DNA of 10,000 nt from Pseudomonadota bacterium (GTDB taxonomy: Bacteria; Pseudomonadota; Gammaproteobacteria; Xanthomonadales; Xanthomonadaceae), in NCBI GenBank assembly GCA_023394655.1, contig JAEXAG010000137.1, positions 1 to 10,000 on the forward strand, in the 5' to 3' direction. Below are positions 1 to 6,329 of the stretch, piece after piece (position 1 is the stretch's first letter; every line of letters begins with the position of its first letter). The position numbers and the translations under genes were made by a program. The notes beneath the pieces are model-generated. The model did not search any database. It saw only the letters and a program-made list of their open reading frames with translations, and had not been told where the DNA came from.

Positions 1-27
1 TCGACCTACGAGGGAGCGCCCAAGTGA
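1..27 (+). CDS. nuoL: NADH-quinone oxidoreductase subunit L, C-terminal end (partial)
   Basis: Frame 1 is open from the first base to a TGA at 25-27 and would encode the last eight residues STYEGAPK. The stop overlaps the GTG start of nuoM as GTGA, the packing expected of consecutive nuo genes. NuoL precedes NuoM in proteobacterial complex I operons, so this is most likely the end of nuoL, the largest antiporter-like proton-pumping subunit. Eight residues are too few to identify the protein by sequence; the call rests on gene order and the overlap. Confidence 0.55.
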   Translation, partial: STYEGAPK

Positions 28-1544
28 GCCAGTTGCCTTTGCTCAGCCTGCTGATCTGGCTGCCGATCCTCGGCGGCGCGGCGCTGCTCGCCATGGGCCG
101 CATGCCCGCCAATGCCGCGCGCTGGACCGCGCTGCTGGTTTCGCTGGTGGTGCTGCTGCTCTCGCTGCCGCTGGTGACCGGTTTCGACCACGCCAACGCG
201 GGGCTGCAGTTCGTCGAACTGCGCAGCTGGATCTCCGCATTCGACATTTTCTACCACCTCGGCGCGGACGGCATCGCGGTCGCGTTGATCGTGCTCACCA
301 CGATCACCTCGGTGCTGGTGGTGCTCGGCGCCTGGGGTTCGGTGAATGACCGGGTGAACCAGTACTTCGCCGCGTTCCTGATCCTCGAAGGCATGATGAT
401 CGGCGTGTTCTCGGCGGCCGACGCCATCCTGTTCTACGTGTTCTTCGAGGCGATGCTGATCCCGATGTTCATCATCATCGGCATCTGGGGCGGCCCGCGC
501 CGCGTGCATGCCTCGATCAAGTTCTTCCTCTACACCTTCCTCGGCTCGGTCCTCATGCTGGTCGGCCTGGTCTACCTGTACCTGCAGGGCGGCAGCTGGC
601 AGCTCGCGGACATGGCCGCGCTGCCGCTGACGATGAAGGAACAGAGCTGGCTGTTCTTCGCCTTCCTTGCCGCGTTCGCGGTGAAGGTGCCGATGTTCCC
701 GGTGCACACCTGGTTGCCGGACGCGCACGTCGAGGCGCCGACCGCGGGCTCGGTGGTGCTGGCGGCGATCATGCTGAAGATCGGCGGCTACGGCTTCCTG
801 CGTTTCAACCTGCCGATCGTGCCGGATGCCAGCCACGAGTTCGCCTGGCTGGTGATCCTGCTGTCGATGATCGCGATCATCTACATCGGCCTGGTGGCGC
901 TGGTGCAGGACGACATGAAGAAGCTGATCGCCTATTCGTCGATCGCGCACATGGGCTTCGTGACGCTCGGCATCTTCATCGCCATGGGACTGATGCGGGA
1001 CGCCGGCAACGCCGATGCCGCGCGCCTCGGCCTGCAGGGCGCGATGGTGCAGATGATCTCGCACGGCTTCATCTCCGGCGCGATGTTCTCCTGCGTCGGC
1101 GTGCTCTACGACCGCATGCACAGCCGCATGATCCGCGATTACGGCGGCGTGGCCAACACCATGCCGTGGTTCGCGATGTTCTTCGTGCTGTTCGCCTTCG
1201 CCAACTCCGGCCTGCCGGCCACCAGCGGCTTCGTCGGCGAGTTCATGGTGGTGCTGGCCAGCTTCCAGCTCAACCCGTGGCTGGCGCTGGGCGCCGCCAC
1301 CACGCTGATCACCGGCGCCGCCTACACGCTGTGGCTGACCAAGCGGGTGATCTGGGGCGAGGTGGCCAATCCGCAGGTGGCCGCGCTCAAGGACATCAAC
1401 CTGCGCGAGGGCGCAGTGCTGGTGGCGTTCGCGCTCGGGGTGATGGCCATCGGCCTGTATCCGAAGCCGCTCACCGACCTGATGGAACCCTCCATCGCGC
1501 AGCTGGCCAACCAGCTCGCGAACAGCAAGCTCAACGGACCGTAA
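24..1544 (+). CDS. nuoM: NADH-quinone oxidoreductase subunit M (complex I, proton-pumping membrane subunit)
   Basis: This 506-residue protein is full length for NuoM, one of three antiporter-like subunits of the inner-membrane arm of NADH:ubiquinone oxidoreductase. It is hydrophobic almost throughout; the family has 14 transmembrane helices. The charged residues of the proton channel are in place: Glu142 in FYVFFEAMLIPMF, Lys221 in AVKVPMFPVHTWLPDAH, Lys252 in MLKIGGYG, His347 in MISHGF and Glu406 in GFVGEF. They match E. coli NuoM Glu144, Lys234, Lys265, His348 and Glu407 as remembered, and the 31-residue spacing between the two lysines is kept. The start is GTG at 24, overlapping the probable nuoL stop, with a purine-rich AGGGAG about 7 bases upstream. 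nuoN follows after 3 bases, so the genes are co-transcribed from a promoter outside the window. Identification is secure. Confidence 0.97.
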   Translation: MSQLPLLSLLIWLPILGGAALLAMGRMPANAARWTALLVSLVVLLLSLPLVTGFDHANAGLQFVELRSWISAFDIFYHLGADGIAVALIVLTTITSVLVVLGAWGSVNDRVNQYFAAFLILEGMMIGVFSAADAILFYVFFEAMLIPMFIIIGIWGGPRRVHASIKFFLYTFLGSVLMLVGLVYLYLQGGSWQLADMAALPLTMKEQSWLFFAFLAAFAVKVPMFPVHTWLPDAHVEAPTAGSVVLAAIMLKIGGYGFLRFNLPIVPDASHEFAWLVILLSMIAIIYIGLVALVQDDMKKLIAYSSIAHMGFVTLGIFIAMGLMRDAGNADAARLGLQGAMVQMISHGFISGAMFSCVGVLYDRMHSRMIRDYGGVANTMPWFAMFFVLFAFANSGLPATSGFVGEFMVVLASFQLNPWLALGAATTLITGAAYTLWLTKRVIWGEVANPQVAALKDINLREGAVLVAFALGVMAIGLYPKPLTDLMEPSIAQLANQLANSKLNGP

Positions 1545-1547
1545 TCG

Positions 1548-3014
1548 ATGGACATCACGCAGCACGTATTCGATTCCGCAGAGCTCCGGCACCTGTTGCC
1601 GGAGCTGGTGCTGGCCGCTTCGGCCTTCATCCTCCTGCTGTTCGACCTGTTCGTCGACACCCGGCAGAAGGGCATGACCCACTGGCTCGCGATGGCGCTG
1701 CTGGTGGTGGTCGGCTGGATGGCGATCAGCGGCGTCGGCGGGCAGCCTGCGGACGGCAACGCCGTGCTCAACGGCATGTTCGTGCGCGACGGCCTGGCCG
1801 ACCTCGCCAAGGGCGTCATCTGCTGGGTGGCGGCCGCGGGGTTCGTCTACGTGCTGCCCTACCTGCGCGAGCGCGGCATCTACAAGGGTGAAGTGCCGGT
1901 GCTGATGCTGTTCGGCACCCTCGGCATGATGGTGCTGGTCTCTTCCGGCAGCCTGGTGATGGTGTACGTGGGCCTGGAGATGCTGGCCCTGTGTTCCTAC
2001 GCGCTGGTGGCGGTCGATCGTGACAGCCCGCTCGCCACGGAAGCGGGCATGAAGTACTTCGTGCTGGGCGCGCTGTCCTCGGGCATGCTGCTCTACGGCA
2101 TGTCGCTGGTCTATGGCGCGACCGGCACGCTGGACCTGCCGGGCATCCACATGGCGGCGGTGGCCGGCGAGAACGGCCAGCTGCTGCTTGCCGGCATGGT
2201 GTTCATCGTGGCCGGCATCGCGTTCAAGCTCGGCGCGGCACCGTTCCACATGTGGCTGCCGGACGTGTACCACGGCGCACCGACCCCGATCACCCAGTTC
2301 ATCGGCGCGGCGCCCAAACTGGCCGCCTTCGTCATGGCCTACCGCCTGCTGGAATCCGGTCTTGGCCCGGTGGCCGAAAACTGGCGCGTGCTGCTCGGCG
2401 GGCTCGCCGCGCTCTCGCTGGTGGTCGGCAACGTGTTCGCCCTGGTGCAGGCCAACCTCAAGCGCATGCTGGCGTATTCCACCATCTCGCACATCGGTTT
2501 CCTGCTGATGGGCCTGGCCGGCGGTGGTGCGCAGGGCTATGGCGCGGCACTGTTCTACGCGGTGGTCTACGCATTCACCACGGTGGCCGCCTTCGGCGCG
2601 ATCGTGTTGATGTCGCGCAAGGGGTTCGAGGCCGACGAGATCGCGGATTACCGCGGACTTGCCAAGCGCCATCCGTGGATGGCCTTCCTGATCCTCTGCA
2701 TCATGGCCTCGCTGGCAGGCGTGCCGCCGTTCATCGGTTTCTTCGCCAAGGTGGACGTCATCACCGCCGCGATCAACGGCGGGATGCTGTGGCTGGCCGT
2801 GCTCGGCATCGTGTTTGCGGTCATCGGCGCCTTCTACTACCTGCGGGTGATGAAGGTGATGTTCTTCGACCCGGCGCCGGAAGGAGACGCGATGGCCCCG
2901 CGCAACGATCGCCCGATGCGCTCGGTGTTCGCGGTCAACGCGCTGCTGCTCTTGGCACTGGCCGTGGCGATCGACCCGATCCTGGCCTGGTGCCGCCACG
3001 TCTTCCTCGCCTGA
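1548..3014 (+). CDS. nuoN: NADH-quinone oxidoreductase subunit N (complex I, proton-pumping membrane subunit)
   Basis: This 488-residue protein has the usual length of NuoN, the antiporter-like subunit next to NuoM in the complex I membrane arm. Conserved charged residues sit within predicted helices: Glu144 in VYVGLEMLALCSYAL, Lys169 in GMKYFVLGA, Lys227 in AFKLGAAPFHMWLPDVYHG, Lys257 in AAPKLAAF and Lys401 in GFFAKVDV. They line up with the functional residues of E. coli NuoN (Glu133, Lys158, Lys217, Lys247, Lys395) with a steadily drifting offset. The ATG at 1548 lies 3 bases after the nuoM TAA. No strong Shine-Dalgarno is visible, so translational coupling to nuoM is likely. NuoN is normally the last nuo gene, and here it is followed by the initiator tRNA unit on the same strand. 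No T-tract terminator follows its stop codon, so some read-through into the tRNA is possible. Confidence 0.97.
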   Translation: MDITQHVFDSAELRHLLPELVLAASAFILLLFDLFVDTRQKGMTHWLAMALLVVVGWMAISGVGGQPADGNAVLNGMFVRDGLADLAKGVICWVAAAGFVYVLPYLRERGIYKGEVPVLMLFGTLGMMVLVSSGSLVMVYVGLEMLALCSYALVAVDRDSPLATEAGMKYFVLGALSSGMLLYGMSLVYGATGTLDLPGIHMAAVAGENGQLLLAGMVFIVAGIAFKLGAAPFHMWLPDVYHGAPTPITQFIGAAPKLAAFVMAYRLLESGLGPVAENWRVLLGGLAALSLVVGNVFALVQANLKRMLAYSTISHIGFLLMGLAGGGAQGYGAALFYAVVYAFTTVAAFGAIVLMSRKGFEADEIADYRGLAKRHPWMAFLILCIMASLAGVPPFIGFFAKVDVITAAINGGMLWLAVLGIVFAVIGAFYYLRVMKVMFFDPAPEGDAMAPRNDRPMRSVFAVNALLLLALAVAIDPILAWCRHVFLA

Positions 3015-3027
3015 ACGACGTGCAACC

Positions 3028-3057
3028 GGGGGCTTGCATGAATGCGCGGAATCCCCC
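3028..3057 (+). repeat. Imperfect inverted repeat between nuoN and the tRNA promoter
   Basis: GGGGG at 3028-3032 can pair with CCCCC at 3053-3057. After one mismatch, TT (3034-3035) can pair with AA (3050-3051), and a small GCAT-GA-ATGC inverted repeat lies inside at 3036-3045. It starts 13 bases after the nuoN stop. No U-tract follows, so it is not a canonical intrinsic terminator; it could stabilise the 3' end of the nuo mRNA or weaken read-through. It overlaps the -35 element and spacer of the tRNA promoter. Confidence 0.4.
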
Positions 3058-3062
3058 ATAAT
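3034..3062 (+). promoter_or_regulatory. Sigma-70-type promoter of the initiator tRNA gene
   Basis: A -35 hexamer TTGCAT (3034-3039) and a -10 hexamer CATAAT (3057-3062) are separated by exactly 17 bases. They match the consensus TTGACA and TATAAT at 4 and 5 of 6 positions. The expected start, about 7 bases after the -10 near 3069, would give a short 5' leader before the mature tRNA end at 3076. Strong stand-alone promoters are usual for initiator tRNA genes. The promoter is predicted from sequence only. Confidence 0.7.
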
Positions 3063-3075
3063 CTCGCTTCTCTGC

Positions 3076-3152
3076 TGCGGGGTGGAGCAGTCTGGCAGCT
3101 CGTCGGGCTCATAACCCGAAGGTCGCAGGTTCAAATCCTGCCCCCGCTACCA
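3076..3152 (+). tRNA. Initiator tRNA-fMet (anticodon CAU)
   Basis: This complete 77-base cloverleaf has an encoded CCA end (3150-3152) and the CAT anticodon at 3110-3112. It carries the hallmarks of the bacterial initiator. The acceptor stem is unpaired at position 1:72 (T at 3076 against T at 3148). The anticodon stem has three consecutive G:C pairs (GGG 3105-3107, CCC 3114-3116). The D-stem has an A11:U24-type pair (GAGC with GCTC). The sequence differs from the E. coli initiator as I remember it at only a few positions, mostly as compensating changes in the T-stem (GCAGG/CCTGC). E. coli has a C1:A72 mismatch, whereas here it is U1:U72. This is the tRNA used for translation initiation. It has its own promoter and terminator. 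Confidence 0.97.
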
Positions 3153-3167
3153 AACTCCAGCAGATCG

Positions 3168-3199
3168 AACGCCGCATCCCCACGGGTGCGGCGTTTTTC
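3168..3199 (+). terminator. Rho-independent terminator of the tRNA-fMet unit
   Basis: An 11-base-pair G+C-rich stem (5' arm 3169-3179, 3' arm 3184-3194, one G:T wobble, four-base loop at 3180-3183) is followed at once by a run of five T (3194-3198). It lies 16 bases after the CCA end and 13 bases before the end of the converging aldehyde dehydrogenase gene. For minus-strand transcripts the same stem lacks a following T-run, so it would be weak in that direction at best. Confidence 0.9.
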
Positions 3200-3211
3200 T
3201 TTGCGCCGATG

Positions 3212-4648
3212 TCAGCGGCGGCCCATGAAACTCAGCAGGTGCTCGGTCATCGGGCCGTAGGGCGGGCGCACCAGCCGGCCGAGGACGCGCGCGGTGATGC
3301 CGCTCTGCGCGAGCACGGCCTTGCGGTGGGAGAAAGTGCGGAAGCCATCGATGCCGTGATAGGCCCCCATGCCGCTGGCACCGATGCCGCCGAAAGGCAG
3401 CCGGTGTTGCGCCAGATAGAAGATGCAATCGTTGAGGGTGACGCCGCCGGCATGGGTGCCGGCGAGGACGCGGGCGATGCGCGCGCGGTCGTGATCGAAG
3501 TAGTACATCGCCAGCGGACGGTCGCCGGTGCGGATGAGCGCCAGTGCGTCCTCCAGCCGCTCGTAGCCGATCACCGGCAGCACCGGGCCGAAGATTTCCT
3601 CCTGCATCACCGCCATCTCCCGGCTGGCGCCGATCACCAGCGTCGGAGGAAAAGCCCCCGAGCCGGACTCGCCCTCCGGCGGTTGCGGCTGCAGCACGCG
3701 CGCGCCGCGTTCGCGGGCGTCGTCCACCATCGCCTGCATCCGGCCCCAGGCGCGCGCGTCGATCATGTGGGTGTAATCGGGGTTGCCTTCAGCCTGTGGC
3801 CAGCGGCGCTGGATCACGGCGCTGGCCGCGGCGGCGAAGGCATCGATCTCGGCACGCGGCACCAGTGCGTAATCCGGCGCGACGCAGGTCTGGCCGCCAT
3901 TCCAGAGCTTGGCTCCGACGATGCGGTCGGCGGCGTCCTCGATCCGGAAGCCGGCGTGGACCAGTGCCGGCGACTTGCCGCCCAGTTCCAGCGTGACCGG
4001 CGTGAGGTTGGCAGCCGCCGCCTGCATCACCTTGCGCCCGGTGGCGGTGGAGCCGGTGAACAGCAGGTGGTCGAAGGGAAGGGCGGAGAAGGCCGCCGAG
4101 ACATCGGGGCCGCCGGTCACGACGTGGACGTGCTCGGGCGCGAAGGCTTCCGCCATCATCCGGGCAAGCAGCTCCGCGGTGGCCGGGGCGCGCTCGGAAG
4201 GCTTGATCATCACCTGGTTGCCGGCCCCCAGCGCATTGGCAAGCGGCGACAGGTTCAGCAGCAGCGGGTAGTTCCAGGCACCGATCACCCCGACCACGCC
4301 GAGCGGCTGGCTCTCGGTGCGCGCGCGGCTCGGCAGGAAGGTCCAGTTGGCGGAGACGCGCTCCGGGCGCATCCAGCGCGGTAGCCGGGCGCGGATGTGG
4401 CGGATTTCGTCCAGCAGCGGCATCCATTCCAGCAGCCGGGTTTCCTGCGCGGCGCGCCGGCCGAAATCGGCGGAAATCGCCTCGATCAGCGCCTGCTCGT
4501 TGCGACGCACGACATCGGCCAGGGCATCCAGTGATTGGCGTCGTTCGGCCACGCTTCGCGGCGGGCGGGCGGCGAAGGCGGCGCGCTGCGCATCGAAGCG
4601 GGGGCGCAGGGTGGCGATGGTCTCGTCGGTGGCTGGGGTGGGGCTCAT
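3212..4648 (-). CDS. Aldehyde dehydrogenase, coniferyl aldehyde dehydrogenase type (class-3-like)
   Basis: This 478-residue NAD(P)-dependent aldehyde dehydrogenase oxidises an aldehyde to its carboxylic acid and has no signal peptide, so it is cytoplasmic. All catalytic features are present: oxyanion-hole Asn126 in GAWNYPLLLNLSP, cofactor-binding Lys149 in IKPSERAP, FTGSTATGRKVM (197-208), general base Glu221 in LELGGKSP, nucleophile Cys255 in GGQTCVAPDY, and Glu351 in EEIFGPV. WNYP and the short length mark the class-3-like branch, which contains coniferyl aldehyde dehydrogenase (CalB); many members act on aliphatic or other aromatic aldehydes, so the substrate is open. The start at 4648 is chosen because AGGAGA lies 7 bases upstream (4661-4656) and ATGA overlaps the stop of the GMC gene. 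An open frame extends further upstream but only as a shadow of that gene. It is the last gene of the operon and converges on the tRNA terminator. Confidence 0.9.
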   Translation of the reverse strand: MSPTPATDETIATLRPRFDAQRAAFAARPPRSVAERRQSLDALADVVRRNEQALIEAISADFGRRAAQETRLLEWMPLLDEIRHIRARLPRWMRPERVSANWTFLPSRARTESQPLGVVGVIGAWNYPLLLNLSPLANALGAGNQVMIKPSERAPATAELLARMMAEAFAPEHVHVVTGGPDVSAAFSALPFDHLLFTGSTATGRKVMQAAAANLTPVTLELGGKSPALVHAGFRIEDAADRIVGAKLWNGGQTCVAPDYALVPRAEIDAFAAAASAVIQRRWPQAEGNPDYTHMIDARAWGRMQAMVDDARERGARVLQPQPPEGESGSGAFPPTLVIGASREMAVMQEEIFGPVLPVIGYERLEDALALIRTGDRPLAMYYFDHDRARIARVLAGTHAGGVTLNDCIFYLAQHRLPFGGIGASGMGAYHGIDGFRTFSHRKAVLAQSGITARVLGRLVRPPYGPMTEHLLSFMGRR

Positions 4649-6285
4649 GTCGGGGTCTCCTGCGCCCCATCCTCCCACGATCGGCCGTTCGCCTGCGGGA
4701 TGCCGGACATGACGTGCTCGGCCAACGCGGTGATGGTCAGGCTCGGGTTCACGCCGAGGTTGGAGGACACCAGCGACCCGTCGCAGACCAGCAGGTTGCG
4801 GTAGCCGAACACGCGGCCGCGGGCATCGCAGGTGCCTTGCCGTGCATCCGCGCCCATGCCGGCGCCGCCGAGGCAGTGGGCGGTCATCGGGATGTCGAAC
4901 AAGACTTCGGGCAGCGAGGTCATGGCGATGCCGCCGTGACGCGCGGCCAGCGCCCGCGCGAATTCGTTGGCTTCCGGGATGCAGGCGGGGATCGGCTGGC
5001 CGTGGCTGGCGAGGCCGCGACGGAACGGCCACCACCAGCGCCGCGCGAGGCGCATTTCCAGATGGCCGTCGAGCGTCTGCATGCACAGCAGGATCATGCA
5101 TTCCCGCGCCCAGTCACGCGGGCGCATCGCCCGGATGAACCGGCACGGCCGGCGCAGGAATTGCCCGAGCGCATGCAGCGGCCAGCGCCATCCACGCGCT
5201 TCGCCCATCGGCGCGCAGAGCAGCGCCATGGCGTCGGAACCAGCCGGGTAACGGGTGGCCTCGACATGGGTTTCGTCGTCGATGTGCACGCGCGAGCCGA
5301 TCGCGACCCCCTGCGAGAGATCCTCGCCGCAGCCCGGGAAGCGCACGCCGATCAGGGATTCCGCATTGGTGCGCACCCGCTTGCCGAGTTCGGCGGACAG
5401 TCGCGGCAGGCAGCCGTCATCGCGCATGCGCAGCAACAGTTCCTGGGTGCCGAGCGAGGACGCCGCCATGACCACGCCGCGGCAGCGCAGCCGGATGCGT
5501 TTGCGCATCCGTCCGGCTACCGACGCGATCTCGACGTCGTAGCCCTTGCCGCCATCCTCGGCGCCCGGCAGCGGCCGGATCCGGAACACGCGGGTTTCCG
5601 CCATCACCTTCGCGCCGCGCTTCTCGGCCAGGTACAGATAGTTCATGTCGAGGCTGTTCTTGGCGCCGTGGCGACAGCCGACCATGCAGCCGCCGCAGCC
5701 GATGCAGCTGCGCCGCGGCGGGCCTTCGCCATCGAAATAGGGATCGGGATGCGGCGTGCCGGGCGCTTCGCCCTCGGCGCCGAAATACACGCCGACATCG
5801 GTGGGATGGCAGCGATCACCGATGCCGCGCGCGATCGCCAGCTCGCGCAGGCGGGCGTCGGCCGGGCCGGGCAGGCGATTGCGGGTGACCCCGAGCATGC
5901 GCCGCGCGGTGGCGAAGTGCGCGGGCATGATCGCGGCCCAGTCGGCGAGGCCCGCCCATTCGCCCTGCTGCCAGACTTTCGCCGGCGGCTCCAGCAGGGT
6001 GTTGGCGTAGGTGATGGAGCCGCCGCCGACGGCGTTGCCGTGCAGCACGACGACGTGGCGGAAGATGCGCAGGCCGAAGAAGCCGTGCCAGCCGAGCGCG
6101 GGCTGCCAGAGCCAGCGGCGCAGGTTGCGGTTGCTTTCGGGCAGCGTTTCCGGCGTCCAGCGCCGGCCCTGTTCGATCACCGTGACGCGGTAGCCTTTTT
6201 CCGCCAGCCTCAGCGCCGCGACGCTGACGCCGAAGCCGGAGCCGACGACCAAATAGTCGACGTCGAATTCGTCGTGCTCGGGCAT
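4645..6285 (-). CDS. GMC-family oxidoreductase, cholesterol-oxidase-like FAD enzyme
   Basis: This 546-residue FAD flavoprotein resembles the ChoD/cholesterol-oxidase-like branch of the glucose-methanol-choline family, which oxidises alcohols to aldehydes or ketones. The N-terminal Rossmann motif is at 12-40 (VVGSGFGVSVAALRLAEKGY, then an acidic strand end at Glu38), with Val20 where the last Gly of GxGxxG is usual. A GGGS FAD motif is at 87-90, and a ferredoxin-like cluster has Cys194, Cys197, Cys200 and Cys204. The C-terminal catalytic region carries His470 in TAHCLGG and Asn513 in GVNPSLTITALAE. There is no Sec or Tat signal, so it is likely cytoplasmic. ATG at 6285 is the only plausible start: an in-frame TAG lies 33 bases upstream (6318-6316) with no other start codon between. 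The Shine-Dalgarno is poor. It follows the permease gene by 44 bases and overlaps the aldehyde dehydrogenase start by 4. The substrate is unknown; a sterol is only one possibility. Confidence 0.88.
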   Translation of the reverse strand: MPEHDEFDVDYLVVGSGFGVSVAALRLAEKGYRVTVIEQGRRWTPETLPESNRNLRRWLWQPALGWHGFFGLRIFRHVVVLHGNAVGGGSITYANTLLEPPAKVWQQGEWAGLADWAAIMPAHFATARRMLGVTRNRLPGPADARLRELAIARGIGDRCHPTDVGVYFGAEGEAPGTPHPDPYFDGEGPPRRSCIGCGGCMVGCRHGAKNSLDMNYLYLAEKRGAKVMAETRVFRIRPLPGAEDGGKGYDVEIASVAGRMRKRIRLRCRGVVMAASSLGTQELLLRMRDDGCLPRLSAELGKRVRTNAESLIGVRFPGCGEDLSQGVAIGSRVHIDDETHVEATRYPAGSDAMALLCAPMGEARGWRWPLHALGQFLRRPCRFIRAMRPRDWARECMILLCMQTLDGHLEMRLARRWWWPFRRGLASHGQPIPACIPEANEFARALAARHGGIAMTSLPEVLFDIPMTAHCLGGAGMGADARQGTCDARGRVFGYRNLLVCDGSLVSSNLGVNPSLTITALAEHVMSGIPQANGRSWEDGAQETPT

Positions 6286-6329
6286 GTGGGGATCGGCGGC
6301 CGGGTTGCCGCCATCCTAGCGCTCCCGCG

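Noticed and set aside
6..3134. A 1042-codon open frame on the minus strand, opposite nuoM, nuoN and the tRNA
   Set aside because: Its translation is a low-complexity mix rich in His, Gln, Arg, Glu and Asp, as expected from the antisense of hydrophobic membrane protein genes at high G+C. It also runs through the tRNA gene. The plus-strand genes are unambiguous.
3076..3202. Attachment site or integrated element at the tRNA 3' end
   Set aside because: No second copy of the tRNA 3' end and no integrase or transposase is visible in this window, so no mobile element is annotated; the idea is kept only as a finding about gene order.
3042..3260. A small plus-strand open frame running through the tRNA and terminator
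   Set aside because: Its middle (VGLITRRSQVQILPP) is the familiar false peptide obtained by translating a tRNA gene, and the frame continues through the terminator hairpin.
4649..5101. An N-terminal extension of the aldehyde dehydrogenase to position 5101
   Set aside because: The extra region is an Arg/Pro/His-rich out-of-frame reading of the GMC C-terminus, whose GVNPSLTITALAE motif is intact. ATG 4648 has a good ribosome binding site and gives the normal family length.
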